DNA of 64,000 nucleotides from Pycnopodia helianthoides (GCA_032158295.1 CM063257.1:16894332-16958331); one strand, 5' to 3'. Shown: positions 43,801 through 55,399, numbered from the stretch's first letter. Notes: generated from the letters alone by a model not told the origin. Numbers and translations: made by a program.

Positions 43801-44037
43801 ATGATTGTCTTATGTTGCAAAATACATGACTGATGAGACCAATAATGTATGCGCAATGCACGACATCGTTTTGAAAAATACTTGTCGGCAAACATTAAAC
43901 TTGCCACTGTCGTTCGAGGCAAGCTTCAACCTTTTATTAAGAATCTAATGTAAGTGTAAGACTTAAACCTCTGGCATAAACTGTAGACCTGGCCCACAAT
44001 TCTGGACCTTCTTGCTGTTAGACTTTTCTCTGTCTGT

Positions 44038-44424
44038 TCTACACTCCAAAAAAACGGGGGTGTTAAAATTGACACCATGGGTGTTGTCACATACATATAC
44101 ATATAGCTCATACCTTGCAGGAAAATACTTCAGTTTGTTCAGCGCCTCGGAATAGGCAACTATAGAATGAGGGCGCTCTACAATTGCCTGATGATTATGA
44201 TTATGATTATGATTATGATTACCCCAAATAGAGTCAAAATTTACACCACATGGTGTTAAAATAACACTACTTTCTGTCAACACAATTACATTTCTGTCAA
44301 CACAATTACATTGGTGTTATTTCATTACCCTGTGGTGTCGAATTTGACTCTTTCGTTGGTATCTATAATGTGACAACACCGATGGTGTCAATTTTAACAC
44401 CCTAGTTGTTTTAGTGTACATGTA
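44038..44424. mobile_element. TIR element with GGTGTTAAAATTGACACC ends
   Basis: The left GGGTGTTAAAATTGACACCA then GGGTGTTGTCACAT mirrors the right, ATGTGACAACACC then GATGGTGTCAATTTTAACAC. Inside lies a LINE/SINE-type tail GGGCGCTCTACAATTGCC with (GATTAT)n at 44189-44220, probably nested. Confidence 0.65.
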
Positions 44425-44539
44425 CCTGTTTTGCCCTCACTTGTTGTCTAATCTGTACCACCTTTAACACTTAGTACACGTTTTGTCGCATCGTCTCATT
44501 CCTTCACTGTATCTGTTCCATCAAAGGCCAGCACTGTGG

Positions 44540-44681
44540 CATTTTCGTCTAGCTTTCCCCACGTACTGCTGCACCTTGGAACTCCCTATATCTTGTTTTT
44601 TTGTCATCTTACAAGAATTCGTTAACCACCGGTTCTTTTCAGAACCAACACTACTCATCATTTTAACATGATGTTACCGCA
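44540..44681 (+). pseudogene. LINE C-terminus relic
   Basis: Frame LSPRTAAPWNSLYLVFL then SSYKNSLTTGSFQNQ recalls PRTAAPxWNSLPxxI..FKNSLKTxLF. Its 3' part lies within the 148 bp tandem duplication. Confidence 0.5.
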
Positions 44682-44877
44682 AACCTCTCTTAGTTAGTTA
44701 CATACTTCCACCATGCAAAGTTTCAAATCCTCCCTATATCTTGTTTTTTTGTCATCTTACAAGAATTCGTTAACCACCGGTTCTTTTCAGAACCAACACT
44801 ACTCATCATTTTAACATGATGTTACCGCAAACCTCTCTTAGTTAGTTACATACTTCCACCATGCAAAGTTTCAAATC
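44582..44877 (+). repeat. Exact 148 bp tandem duplication
   Basis: CTCCCTATATCTTGTTTTTT to CACCATGCAAAGTTTCAAAT is present twice, at 44582 and 44730, with no difference I can see. A third start (CTCCCTATATCTT) occurs at 44878 before divergence. Confidence 0.92.
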
Positions 44878-44889
44878 CTCCCTATATCT

Positions 44890-45439
44890 TTTTTTGGGAG
44901 GGGGGGGGGCGAGGGGCTTATCTTTCAAGTATTCCAGTTCAATTAAAATATTAAAACCATCAAACGAGGCACCAGTTTGTGACAAACGTAACTGAGTTAC
45001 GTTGCAGAACAAATGCTGACAAGTTTTTTGTCCGTAGGTTAAAAGAGTTTGTTTGCTTTTTGTACAATGATTTCTGTATCTAGGTGTGTTGTTTTCGATG
45101 CTAATGTATTGCCTGGGTAAATTTAAGCTTGTTTGTCTGTTTTTGCACACACACAAATGCTAGCAGAGTTTTGTCCTGCCCTTTCTAACTAAATCACCGT
45201 CCCATGTTGATTGACATCCTCCTCTATGACGTGGGCATGGTCCAGCTTACGATCTGAAGGTAAAATTATGAGCTGACCAGTGTGTATGTGGTTAAGACAA
45301 TGAGAATATTACAATATGTCAGCATGTGCTGACAACGTAAAGCGTTTGAGGGTTTTAACAGAAAGCTTATCTCCGAAATGTCTAGATTTTTCTTGCAGTC
45401 CTCACCCTGATTGGCTTTTTATATATTATTAATATATTG
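44890..45439. other. Unassigned stretch
   Basis: A G10 run sits near 44900. No exon or element recognised. Confidence 0.35.
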
Positions 45440-45710
45440 GAATCGTATAGGGCACGTAGCCACCAATAGGTTGCTCAAGGCGCTTGAACAAAGAGAAACA
45501 GTTGACAGGTTGTGAAATTTTCATGAGAGCGATTTATGTCGCATTTTATAAGGGTTGATAAGTTGCTGTGATGTGGCGCACTCTGCAGAAACACCGGGGT
45601 GAACCCCTTCTCTTAGCGATAAGACCTACGGCTTTTACGTTCCATCCGAAGGATAAACCACTTTGCTTAAGGCCACACAAGTGTCACCACCGGGACTGTT
45701 GGCCGTCTCT
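45440..45710 (-). mobile_element. SINE, minus orientation, head missing
   Basis: AGGCGCTTGAACAAAGAG, ACACCGGGGTGAACCCCTTC, TTACGTTCCATCCGAAGGA and ACACAAGTGTCACCACCGGG follow the reversed SINE; the tRNA head is replaced by unrelated sequence. Confidence 0.7.
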
Positions 45711-46515
45711 GTTGAGTAAACAAAGAAAACAAAACAAGCAAACAAACACCGAACACCCCAAACAAACTGAAAAACATACATATATAAAATTACTAGATCG
45801 AGACTGTTATGTAAAACAATGGTGGAGGGAATTTTAACACAGTGTTTTTTAACGTCAGAGAAAAGTCACACTCTGAACTCTTACCCCCAATACATGACCG
45901 TGTAATCAAAACCTTGTCTATTTTTATCGACTAAAATATTTATTTGGTTTAAACCAATGGCGATGAAATTTTTCACGAAGAGAAATGGGATCAAGCTTTA
46001 CCTTAATCAGGTTGTGTATTCCCGCAGAGGGTGGTGTACCAGTGCAGGGTATACGGCAACATCGGAAGTCATCGCCAGTAATCCTTCCAGCGTTTTTCGT
46101 CTTTAATGCAGGCGGACCCCATCAAAGCGAGACAGACTTTCCCTCACCTATACCTACCTGGGATAATTGCAACCCGTTGGGGACTGGAGGGGGGAGACTG
46201 GCTGTTAATATGGATGAAATTTACCCCCTTAATCCCAAGCTCGGGGAATAAATAGCTGGATGATGTTTCGCGCCTTATAAAATTGAAAATGTAAAATTCA
46301 CTGAGGACGATCAGCGAAGTGATTAAATTAGCGACAATGGGGGAGTGGGCCGGTTGCCGGGGGACATTAATGCAATTGAATATTTCTGCATTCGATTAAC
46401 CTTTTTTTTTTTTTGGATTGTGCATGTTTTGTAGCCCATGTGTACATGCGAGACATGATCAAAGGCAAAGTGAACGCGCGGTATTGTTAAGGGCAATGTG
46501 AACAAACTGTTTCCG
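45711..46515. other. Unassigned stretch
   Basis: An 88-codon plus-strand frame (45985-46251) shows no recognised domain. A T12 run lies near 46402. Confidence 0.35.
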
Positions 46516-47495
46516 GTAGGCTTGATACTCTCTATGAACCAGATTAAGGTACGGTTTTGAAATTGTTGTTAATAGGGCGGCGGCTTCCGGTTAGCGTTGA
46601 CTCTCTTTGAGTCAATATAAGGTAAGTTTGAAGTCGTTGGTAATACTGCCGCTTCAAATGATGGGCTTACACTCTCTTTGAATCAAAATAAGGTAAGGTT
46701 TGAAATTGTTGGTAATACTACTGCTTTTGGAGGCTTACACTCTCTATGAATCAATATAAGGTACATTTGAAATTGTTGGTAACACTGCTGCTTCTCTTGG
46801 CTTATACTCTCTTTGAATCAATATAAGGTACGGTTTGAAATTGTTGGCAACACTGCTGCTTCTTGGTGGCTTATACTCTCTTTGAATCAATATAAGGTAC
46901 GGTTTGAAATTGTTGGCAACACTGCTGCGACTTGTTGGCTTATACTCTCTTGAATCAATATAAGGTATGGTTTGAAATTGTTGGTAACACTGCTGCTTCT
47001 TGTTGGCTTATACTCTCTTTGAATCAATATAAGGTACGGTTTGAAATTGTTGGTAACACTGCTGCTTCCGGTTGGCTTAACATACTCTCTTTGAATCAAT
47101 ATAAGGTAGGTTTGAAATTGTTGGTAACACTGCTGCTTCCTGTGGGCTTATACTCTCTTTGAATTGATATAAGGTAAGATTTTGAAATTGTTGACAATAC
47201 TGCTGCTTCCGGTTGGGTTATACTTTCTTTGAAACAATATAGGTACGTTTGAAATTGTTGGCAACACAGCTGCTTCCGATGGGCTACAATCTTGTTGAAT
47301 CAATATAAAGGATGCTTTTGAAAAGTAAGTACTGCTGCCTTGGGTAGCCTTAAACTCTCTTTGAATCAAGTACGGTACCGTATTGCAACTGTAGGTAACA
47401 CTGCTGCTTTTGGTTGGCTTATACTATCTTTGGATCAAGATAAGGTACTCCATTTACATGTTTGTTAACGCTGTTGCCTCTGGTGGGCTTATGTT
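46516..47495 (+). repeat. ~63 bp minisatellite related to the 3.6 kb array
   Basis: About 15 units read CTTATACTCTCTTTGAATCA, ATATAAGGTACGGTTTGAAA, TTGTTGGTAACACTGCTGCT. The core CTTTGAATCAxxATAAGGTA and the CTGCTGCTTC end match the 3600-4655 array. A partial unit recurs at 47735-47815. Confidence 0.9.
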
Positions 47496-47818
47496 GCTGT
47501 CGATCCCATCATAACTGAAGCTTTGTGGTTCGCATGATGGAACGCCATTGTGATCTTTTGGGGTTTATGCTGCTTGCTTTAATGAATGACATGCCGTAGG
47601 CTAAAGGCCAGTCAAACAGGGCAATTTTTACTGGCAACTTGGAGGCAACCAACTGCACTGTACACACAAGAAACACTTTGGCAGCAAAAGAGACATTCTT
47701 CTACCTGTAACTCACTATCCCCAAGAAAATAATGAGAAAACAAACATTTGAAACTGTTGGTAACACTGCTGCCTCTTGTAGGCACAATATTAAAGTTAGT
47801 AGAAATGCTGCTTTTTGC

Positions 47819-48142
47819 TTAAAGGAACATTACAGAATTGGTCATTGTAAAATATACTTTTGATCACAGATTTACATAAAACTTACACGGTCTAATGATG
47901 ATGGTGATAGTAGAAAACATCCCTTGAAATATTTCTGTCGAAATGCCATATTTGACGAGAAATGAATAAACTAATTTTCCGATTGGAGTTTATCGCTCAG
48001 TGAGCGTTTTATTCATGTGTTGAACCTATATGATTTCATGCAAATGTGTAATCGGTTTTTCACTATTTTCTCGTGACCCAGATGGCCGATCGATCTCAAA
48101 CTTCTACAGGTTTGTCAGTTTATGTATATGGTGGATTACATA
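47819..48142 (-). mobile_element. T1 TTAA element, right end deleted
   Basis: The left TIR TTAAAGGAACATTACAGAAT is perfect, but sequence breaks off at GGTGGATTACATA. The GTGCTTACACTGCCAGC block and right TIR are missing. Confidence 0.87.
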
Positions 48143-48244
48143 CATTTTGGCTGGAGATCTTTTTTCACGTGAGGGTTAGTCAATTGAACTTGGCTTTTTA
48201 GTACGTTCTCCAAAGACTCGAGTTCCTCTCAGAATTATAAGCGA

Positions 48245-48441
48245 TGGTTCGAACTAACACGATCGGCCCTGTTAGTTCACGATGTAGAAGGAAAACCATG
48301 CAATTTCGAGGCGTATTTGTGTGGATCATTGTATTCTACTTTTAAAGCATCTTTCTATTATATGCATTTTATAACAAACGGTTTACAAACGCTTTTTATA
48401 GACCAACTTATAGGCCGATCCAAGGCAACGTGTACCTTTAA
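48245..48441. mobile_element. T5 foldback, one arm
   Basis: GAACTAACACGATCGG-CCCTG-TTAGTTC is the loop region, then CAATTTCGAGGCGTATTTGT to GGCAACGTGTACCTTTAA. The left arm is lost, leaving a half element ending at TTAA. Confidence 0.75.
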
Positions 48442-48679
48442 CTATATGGAAACCACTCAAAAGATTTGAAACCCGAAGACTAAACAACATCCATTTCTCA
48501 TAGTCTGCTAGAACAAGGTTTATCCCCAATGATTACATTTTACTTTCATTTCTCTAGTTTGTACTCGTCCTGCTGTGGAGTCGAGAAATATTTATTGAAC
48601 TATTCATGTTTTAAAAATGGAATTATGAGTAAAAATGGATGCAACTTGCTCTCTTCGGAATCCAAGGTGAGAACTTACA

Positions 48680-49073
48680 TTAAAGGAACATTACAGAATT
48701 GGTTTTTGCTAACAAAACAGTTGCTGGCAGTGTAAGCACTTTATGTCATCCACCATATACATAAACTGACAAACCTGTAGAAAATTGAGATCGATCAACC
48801 ATCTGGGTCACGAGAAAATAGTGAAAAACAGATAACGCATTTGCATGAAATCATATAGATTCAACAAATAAATAAAACACTCACTGAGTGATAAACTCCA
48901 ATCGGAAAATTAGTTTGTTCATTTCTCATCAAATATGGCATTTCAGACAGAAACATTTCAAGTGATGTTTTCTACTATCATCATCATTAGACCGTGTAAT
49001 TTTTATGTAAATCTCTGATCAAAAAGTATATTTTACAAGTTTTTTTCTTACCAATTCTGTAGTGTTCCTTTAA
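48680..49073 (+). mobile_element. T1 TTAA element, full length
   Basis: Complete apart from scattered substitutions (ACTCACTGAGTGA centre, TGTAGTGTTCC in the right TIR). The centre changes are compensatory: CACTCA pairs with TGAGTG where others have CGCTCA/TGAGCG. Confidence 0.9.
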
Positions 49074-49196
49074 GATTATTTATTCATAAACAGCAACACT
49101 TAAAACAGGATTTGTAACTTAATGCGGAATATTTATAATATGACAACTGCATTATTTATTTGAATGTGGTTGGCGTTGATAATTTTGCAAAGGGTG

Positions 49197-49536
49197 TTAA
49201 AGGATGTTTTCGACATTGGTAAGATTGAATATATAAATGTTCGCAGATTTGCACATAACTTACATGGTATAAAGATGGTCATGGTGGTATTTTCTTTGAA
49301 TAGTTTGGCTTGAAATGCTGTTATAGTTTTTAGGAAATGAGTAAAACATTTAGTCTTTATCGGGCGTGTCCAAAACCTGATGTTTGACACATTTAATTTG
49401 GTTTTTCACTCTTTTCTCATGACTCAGAAGACCGATTGAGCTTAACATTTCACATGTTTGTTATTTTATGTATTTGGGTCACATAAAGTTTGGATAATAG
49501 TTTTTGAAATTTACCAATGTTGTACTTGTGCTTTAA
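49197..49536 (-). mobile_element. T3 TTAA element
   Basis: TTAAAGGATGTTTTCGACAT to TTACCAATGTTGTAC with CTTTAA. TGCACATAACTTACATGG, ACCGATTGAGCTTAACATTT and CACATAAAGTTTGGATAAT match T3 in reverse. Confidence 0.75.
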
Positions 49537-49919
49537 AGTGACATTTATGAACAGGCTGGTTTTTGCACAATTTCTAAATATAATGTATTCACCCCCAATA
49601 ATAACCCGACGTCGGCATAGACAATAATCTAGGCCGCGTCATGTTGGGAGTCACTGCCCCCTCTGTGTTATACAGTGTACTGCGCGGTTGAGGCATAACA
49701 GCGTTTACCATAATTCTGTATTTTTCTGTCGCAGAGAAACCCCTGTGGAATACTTTGTAATGCATATTAATTAGCTGGGATTAATATTAATTTGACCAAG
49801 AACCCTAGTATGAATCATGTCTACGTCTGCAGTCAGCTAGTTTTTTTTATGATACCAAGTTGATTAAAGTCTACTTCTATTTGGTTTGCGATCTAAGTCA
49901 TTAAACGTAGGAAAACACT
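49537..49919. other. Unassigned stretch
   Basis: No exon or repeat family recognised. Confidence 0.35.
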
Positions 49920-50072
49920 TGAAAGATTCTGCCACTAAATGTTGGGGTACCGCAGGGATCAACTTTAGGTCCACTATACCCGGTATTTACCTTTGCATCC
50001 CCGAAGACTGTAATTTCTTCCATGTGTGCTGATGACTCAACATTAACATGTAGTTCTTCTAGTGTTATGCAA
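49920..50072 (+). pseudogene. LINE reverse transcriptase core fragment
   Basis: The frame KILPLNVGVPQGSTLGPLYP then, 12 residues on, SSMCADDSTLTCSS contains the GVPQGSxLGP motif and the xADD catalytic box (CADD in place of YADD or FADD). The residues expected between the two are shortened, so a deletion is likely. A stop follows. Non-LTR reverse transcriptase, dead copy. Confidence 0.75.
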
Positions 50073-50292
50073 TAGAGATTTCATCGCAGGGTTGTGTGTT
50101 CATCAGGTCAGTTTTATATTAGCAAAGGAGTTGAGGTGAAAATTAGTGCATAAGTGAATAATGATCGTGTAGATGTAAATAATTATGTATTTGAGAATAT
50201 GTAGAAATGCATTACAATATTTCGAACATCTAGAAGAGTAGTATGGCACTCCTGGAGCTCCGTAGTAGGTGGTATGGACCCTTTTCAAAACC

Positions 50293-50470
50293 TTGGGCTC
50301 CGGCTAAATGCGATTGCGAAGCGAATATTGACGTCACAACTCTGTTTTCGCTGCGAATAATTCGCAAGAGTTGAGCACACAGCTCAACCCCTGCGAATTT
50401 TTCGTTGCGAATTTGTGACGTCAATATTCGCTTCTCATTCGCAGGAAGTATGAGCCGGGCTTTAGGCTCC
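50293..50470. mobile_element. Foldback MITE with two TGACGTCA sites
   Basis: Left GCGAAGCGAATATTGACGTC mirrors right TGACGTCAATATTCGCTTCT. The arms extend to CTTGGGCTCCGGCT / AGCCCGGGCTTTAGGCTCC-like ends. Each arm has a perfect CRE-type palindrome TGACGTCA. Confidence 0.75.
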
Positions 50471-50489
50471 ATCAGCAATTTTGATAACG

Positions 50490-50745
50490 TGTGTGGGTTT
50501 TTTTTTTTGGGGGGGGGGGTGACTTTTTATTTGGATGGTTGTTGGGTGTTTGTTTGTTTGTTTGTTTGTGTTTGTTGTTGGGTGTTGTTTGTTTTGTTTG
50601 TTTGTTTGTTTGTTTGTTTTTTGTTTGTTTGTTTGTTTGTGTGTTTGTTTGTTTGTTTGTTTATTTGGTTGTTGTTGTTTTTGTTTTTTTGTTGTTGTTT
50701 TTTTTTTGGGGGGGGGGTGTTGGGGGTGCGTGCCTTCAAACAGGA
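50490..50745 (+). repeat. (GTTT)n low-complexity tract
   Basis: GTTT repeats flanked by T and G homopolymers at both ends (about 50498-50518 and 50698-50718). Open frames on both strands here are artefacts. Confidence 0.9.
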
Positions 50746-51268
50746 AGACATAGCCTAAGCCAGAGTCCAAGCCGAAGCCATGGTTTCGTTTCGACTCAAC
50801 TATAACAATACATTTATTTTAAAACGTATAGCATGGAAAGAACTTTATTGTCCCTCCGTAAAAACTAGGTTAAATACATGAATTGGAAATACAACGGTAG
50901 GAACGTTTGAAGAAAGCACTTATCGGCGTTGAATTATAAGGAACTAGAGAGCTACGCAGTACAACGTAATATAATAAGCAATCGGGTTAAAAGTACCCGT
51001 CCTCGTAGGCAAACCTTGGGTTAAAGAGGATTGTTGAGAAAGATAACCCTGGAGGTGGGGGAAGGAGGTTGAGATGTACACGCTCATGTTTATTTAACGG
51101 GACGGCGAGGCTGTACATTGTCAAGGCCTTTTATTCCAGGGGGTTCGAGAGAAGAAAAAAATTGCCGACTACACACGAGGAAAACAAACGATTGTTAGAA
51201 TCGATCAGACTGTGGGCTGATTGTGATGATAGCGATGCTAGCGGTCAAGATTATGTTCTGATTTGATT
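50746..51268. other. Unassigned stretch
   Basis: A 65-codon plus-strand frame (51069-51266) ends GQDYVLI with normal amino-acid composition. It has no ATG context or splice support, so it is not called a gene. Confidence 0.3.
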
Positions 51269-51296
51269 ACTGTCTTTGAATCAAGATAAGGTACAT
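51269..51296 (+). repeat. Isolated minisatellite core
   Basis: TGTCTTTGAATCAAGATAAG then GTACAT matches the core of the 3.6 and 46.5 kb arrays. Confidence 0.65.
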
Positions 51297-51654
51297 AAAT
51301 CTGTATTCAATGACAAAGCTGGTGCTTGTTGACGGTGTTTAATTCTTGACACAAAGTAGATGGTACTTTCTTCAGATTTAAGGAGCTCTTTCGATACTCA
51401 GCTAGTGCCCAAGAAGCTGTTTACAAGCTCAAGAAGCTGTTTACAAAAGCTTCTTGAGTTGTACTGTTGAGTTCAACATCATTTCTACATACACAAATAC
51501 CTTCTAAAAATTGGTTCCGATTTTTAGACCATTATGTGAGCAGTGGATATCACCCCTGTTGTAAGCCTATCAAGTGGTGCGATAATTTATTTACTTATTT
51601 ATTTATTTTATTGTATTTATTGTTTGAGCAATGTACAACTCATTGAATGCTTTA

Positions 51655-52037
51655 CACTATGAAAATCTCTGCTGTGAAACCACCGTGAAATCTCAGTGAA
51701 GTGCAGGATTAAGCTGAAATTCAAGGCATTATTTTTCTCTTACACCATGCTTTTAAATTTCCTTAAATCCCCTTGAAAAAAGAGTCTCCAGACCATTTGC
51801 TGGCCTCTGTGAATGTTACCATGATTTAAGGGAATGCTCTCCATCCAAGCCTAGAGCTCTTCAATTGGTAAATAATGTTTTCAGCAGTACAGCTCGGTAA
51901 AAACAACGTGAAACACTTGGCTAGCTCTGGCTAGTTAGAAAGGAACTTTGTGAAAACAAGGTGAAAAGGAGGAATTGACGATTTCAAGGAGAAATGTGGA
52001 TTTTCACTCCATTTTCAAGACAAAGATTTTCATAGTG
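51655..52037 (+). mobile_element. H element with CACTATGAAAATC ends
   Basis: CACTATGAAAATCTCTGC at the left mirrors CAAAGATTTTCATAGTG at the right. TTA precedes and follows the element, consistent with a 3 bp TTA duplication of the PIF/Harbinger kind. A diverged inverted copy lies at 10783-11126. Confidence 0.7.
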
Positions 52038-52258
52038 TTACATGTTCACAAAGTAGGGCAGCAGGTAGGTAATGAGATTGTGCTCTTGACGATACTAGCA
52101 TGGCATTTAACACACATTCAGAATAAATGTCACAAGCAAAGTATAAGACGATAAAGCCATCGTAGATTTCAATTTCAAAAAATATGCGTTTATGTTGGCA
52201 ATGGCACCAAATTTTGAAATATTTAAAAAATTGCTTGTTTTTCTAACTGCACTCTCTT

Positions 52259-52510
52259 TTAAAGGCACTTGGTAATTACTCAAAATAATTGTCAGCATAA
52301 AAACTTACTTGGTAACGAGCAATGGAGAGCTGTTGATAGTATAAAACATTGTGAGAAACGGCTCCCTCTGAAGTAACGTAGTTTTTGAGAAAGAAGTAAT
52401 TTCTCAGTAAAATATTTGAATTGATTTTGAGACCTCTGAAAGCACACAACTTCGTGTGACAAGGGTGTTTTTTTTTTCTTCCATTATTATCTCGCAATCC
52501 ATGTCTTTAA
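52259..52510 (-). mobile_element. T4 TTAA element, truncated
   Basis: TTAAAGGCACTTGGTAATTA, AACTTACTTGGTAACGAGCA, ATGGAGAGC and GACAAGGGTGTTTTTTTT are T4 in reverse orientation. It stops after CTCGCAATCC, before the ACCTGTGAAAATTT core. The palindrome region is reduced to TTTTGAGACCTCTG. Confidence 0.8.
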
Positions 52511-53350
52511 AGGTCCTTTCAAAAAGTTCAACTTTGGCTTTTGACGATTCCAGCATGGAATTCAACACACATTCAGAGTAAATCAAGAGAAAAGTATTTT
52601 AACTAAAAGACCATCGTAGATTTGAATTTCGAACAAAATATATACGTAGAATTAATGAAATGCAATGGCAGTTATTTTTGTTTTTTAATGCTTTTTTTTT
52701 AACTGCACTTTTTCAAAGTTCAAAATGTGCGGTGGACCTACAGCTAGACATCTAATACCCATGACGTACTTTGTCTGTCTGCCAAACTCCATGTTGATAT
52801 CATCATCAAAGGTCACACTTTTCCCGAAATTGTCCCCTAGCTGCCATTACCACTCAGAGCAGTTCAACATCAAAACACACAGTCTTGCAACCTCCAAATT
52901 ACGAGGTGCTTCTCCCTATTTCGACTCTATATTTCCTTGTGTATATTGCTACAGTAGTATTTTTAATATGTCTGTAAATAAATGCAATTATAACGTATAG
53001 ATGACGGTATTGGTACAACAAATTGTCTCTTTAACAACAAATCCAGTAATCTCCACCTCCACGTTTGATGTTGCCATTCAGAGCTAACTCCCAAGTGGAT
53101 ACTTAAAAGGTCTTACTTCGGTCTTAAGTCCAACTCCCCAGCGAAGAATAAACGCTCGATCGTCCCGTGCAAAACATAAACAACTCCATACACAAACCTT
53201 TCAGACGCAAATCCGAAAACATCTTTTGAAAATACAATACGGCACAGTGTATAAATAGAGTGGCTTCGAGTACGATTAGTTCTCCACGAGGGTTAGTGTC
53301 TTCAGAAACACAAAAGTAACGTACTGGATTTTTTTTCTTCTTCTTCATAC
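52511..53350. other. Unassigned stretch
   Basis: No repeat family recognised. If the candidate exon upstream is real this would be its intron, but no acceptor-linked coding block stands out. Confidence 0.3.
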
Positions 53351-53420
53351 TTTCCCCGAAGGGATTCCTTCCATCTTGAACAAAACAACAGAGGGTCGTG
53401 CTGTCGGGGTGGACTGCCAT
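53351..53420 (-). other. Candidate first coding exon
   Basis: On the minus strand GAGACGATGG gives an ATG in good context, followed by 23 open codons (MAVHPDSTTLCCFVQDGRNP then FGE) to a donor-like GGGGAAA/GTATGAAG at 53351. Phase would be 1. No protein family is recognised and no second exon is found, so it may be a chance frame. Confidence 0.22.
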
Positions 53421-53639
53421 CGTCTCCCAGGTGTACAACAAAACGTGACTTCGAAGAAGCAACCCACGCGCGGGTGTTTTAATGAATGGAGGTTGGATTA
53501 CGCGCTGCAGTTGAAGTGTAACATTGAAGGGAACGACTCAATTATTACTTCGTTTTAACCCACCAGGAGGCAGGTTTAAACAAAAGCAAATAGGGCCATG
53601 TAAAAAACAAATGTTGTTTACTGTCCCTCCTTTTAAAAT

Positions 53640-54772
53640 ATCTTCGGTTAGGGAAGTAGTTTTTTTTTTTTTTTTTTTTTTTTTTGTAGAGGGGGGAGGA
53701 GAGTTGGGTGCAGGCCCGACGGTCTGACATCACACTTCGGGGTGCGTGAATTATAGAGGGATGCCTGTAGAGCATGTCGGTTGCCTGCCAGTTGCCTGCC
53801 AGATGTACCTTCGACCTTACTTTCCATAATACTGAGTGTGCGCACAAGTTGGCCGTGTTCGAATTGACCGTTACGGCTGCGACTGTTGCTAAGTGTGTTA
53901 CTAAGGACCTGACTATACTTCAACGCATGATGACGCAGCGATCCAGCCGTAGCCGTAGCCGTAGGCGCAAAATTCGGTCACAGCTGTGTACCTATTGTGT
54001 GTGGTATCACTACCAGTGTGATAGTTGTCCGTCATTGAAACCAATGGGTTTGTAAGACCAGTGCCTGTCTTTATCCAGCAGGGGACCAGTCTAAATGGGT
54101 AGGGTCCCTCCACAGCCAGTCTATACAAATGAAACTGTAATGACTGCACTCGGTATGCTTGTAGCGCGCAAGGAAACAGGCTGGCTGGCACCCAGACTAC
54201 TATTGAAAATACTAACAATGGCAACGGTTATTACGGCAGAGAGTGACGAGCACTATGCTACTTGCAAGTTTGGGCTCCAATTTAGTTTAATTGGTCGAGT
54301 TCTATTCGGTAATCGCAGGCGATGAAATTGAAAAGTAATTTGGCAAATAATGCTCAAAGGTTAGGTATTGGACGTTTCTACGCTAATGGGTTAAAAAATA
54401 ACATGCACAAGAAATTAAATAGGGCGGCGTTTTTGAACGGGTAGGGAATGCTCCAATTAATGCTCAAGTAACTATTTTTTGTATTTAGTGGCCTAAATCT
54501 GCGTAAAAAGGCCAACTAAGGAAGCCCTCTTGGGGCTGTTAATCCATAATTAAAGGAAGGGTTGTGGATTCCATTCGTGAAAGTCTAACAGTTCCCATCC
54601 CGAATTTTTAGTTAAAGCAAAATACCATCCAAATCCGTTGGTCACGGTTTAGTAAATGAAAAACAAAACTGGTTATGTTTTTCAATGGGCTTTGCATGTC
54701 CATAAATCAGCCTTAACCCGATTGCGATACTCGAAATAAGTGACGGTCTTCTTCTTATCGTGTCCACACGCA
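53640..54772. other. Unassigned stretch with T25 tract
   Basis: A long T run lies at about 53661-53685. GTGCCTGTCTTTATCC and GGGGACCAGTCTA near 54060-54094 recur near 63207-63300. No exon recognised. Confidence 0.4.
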
Positions 54773-55061
54773 CTAGATGCTGTCTTTCAGCCAGAACTTG
54801 ACACAGTTCCTAGCAATATCGTTGTACTCTGCAAGGTCCTCAGTCTTGCATTCTTGCTCCAGTAGGGCGCATCTCAGGAGGTGCTCCATAGTTTGTGGCC
54901 CTGTCTTACATTTGCAGGTCACGTCTTCAGGGTCTAGGTATCCCCACTTCTTGAGAGACACTTTGTACCGGCCAGTTGATGTTCTAAGTCTTTTGAGGCA
55001 CTTCCATTCAGCCCAACTTGGGTCAGCACCAGGAGGGAGTTCTTCTGAAGCACTTATGGTC
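54773..55061 (-). pseudogene. LINE C-terminal domain with CCHC-like knuckle
   Basis: The frame PPGADPSWAEWKCLKRLRTS then TGRYKVSLKKWGYLD and CKCKTGPQTMEHLLRC matches the C-terminal region of Jockey/I-type endonuclease-reverse transcriptases (PPGADLPRxxWxxLNRxRxxxGR.. and CxCGxxxQTMxHLLxxC). About 95 residues stay open to a stop. Its upstream part is cut where the SINE at 55071 begins. Confidence 0.8.
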
Positions 55062-55070
55062 GTGGGTTGG

Positions 55071-55399
55071 CGTGGCCAAGCGGATAAGAGCACCGAACTC
55101 AAGCTCTGGTGTTTCTGTTCAGCAGAGTGTGGGTTCGAATCACGGTAGTGACACCTGTGTCCCTGAGCAAGACACTTTACTATAATTGCTTCTCTCCACC
55201 CAGGGGTAAATGGGTACCTGTGAGGGCAGAGATGGTTCTTGTGATTGATTTAGTATATTTGGTAGCACAGGTTGTATACTCCCAGGGAGCTCAGATGGTT
55301 TAAGGAATGAAATGGCCCAGTGATCAGGGTAATAATGTTGGAGGCGCTTTGAGACATGGTATAAAGCGCTATATAAAAACCGAATATTATTATTATTAT
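55071..55399 (+). mobile_element. Full-length Meta-core SINE
   Basis: The head GGCCAAGCGGATAAGAGCAC, then the B box GGGTTCGAATCACGG and core GAGCAAGACACTTTACTATA with CCACCCAGGGGTAAATGGGT. The tail GGAGGCGCTTTGAGACATGG with ATAAAGCGCTATATAA ends in ATTATTATTATTAT. The GGGTAAATGGGTACCTG block is the MetaSINE-like part as I know it. Confidence 0.88.

Noticed and set aside
50405..50805. Cysteine/phenylalanine/valine-rich frames and their lysine/asparagine-rich antisense
   Set aside because: They translate the (GTTT)n tract and homopolymers.
51069..51266. 65-codon plus-strand frame ending GQDYVLI
   Set aside because: Composition is plausible, but there is no ATG context, splice site or family match. 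It is too short to call without transcripts.
54777..55148. 123-codon plus-strand open frame
   Set aside because: It is the antisense shadow of the LINE C-terminus plus SINE sequence.
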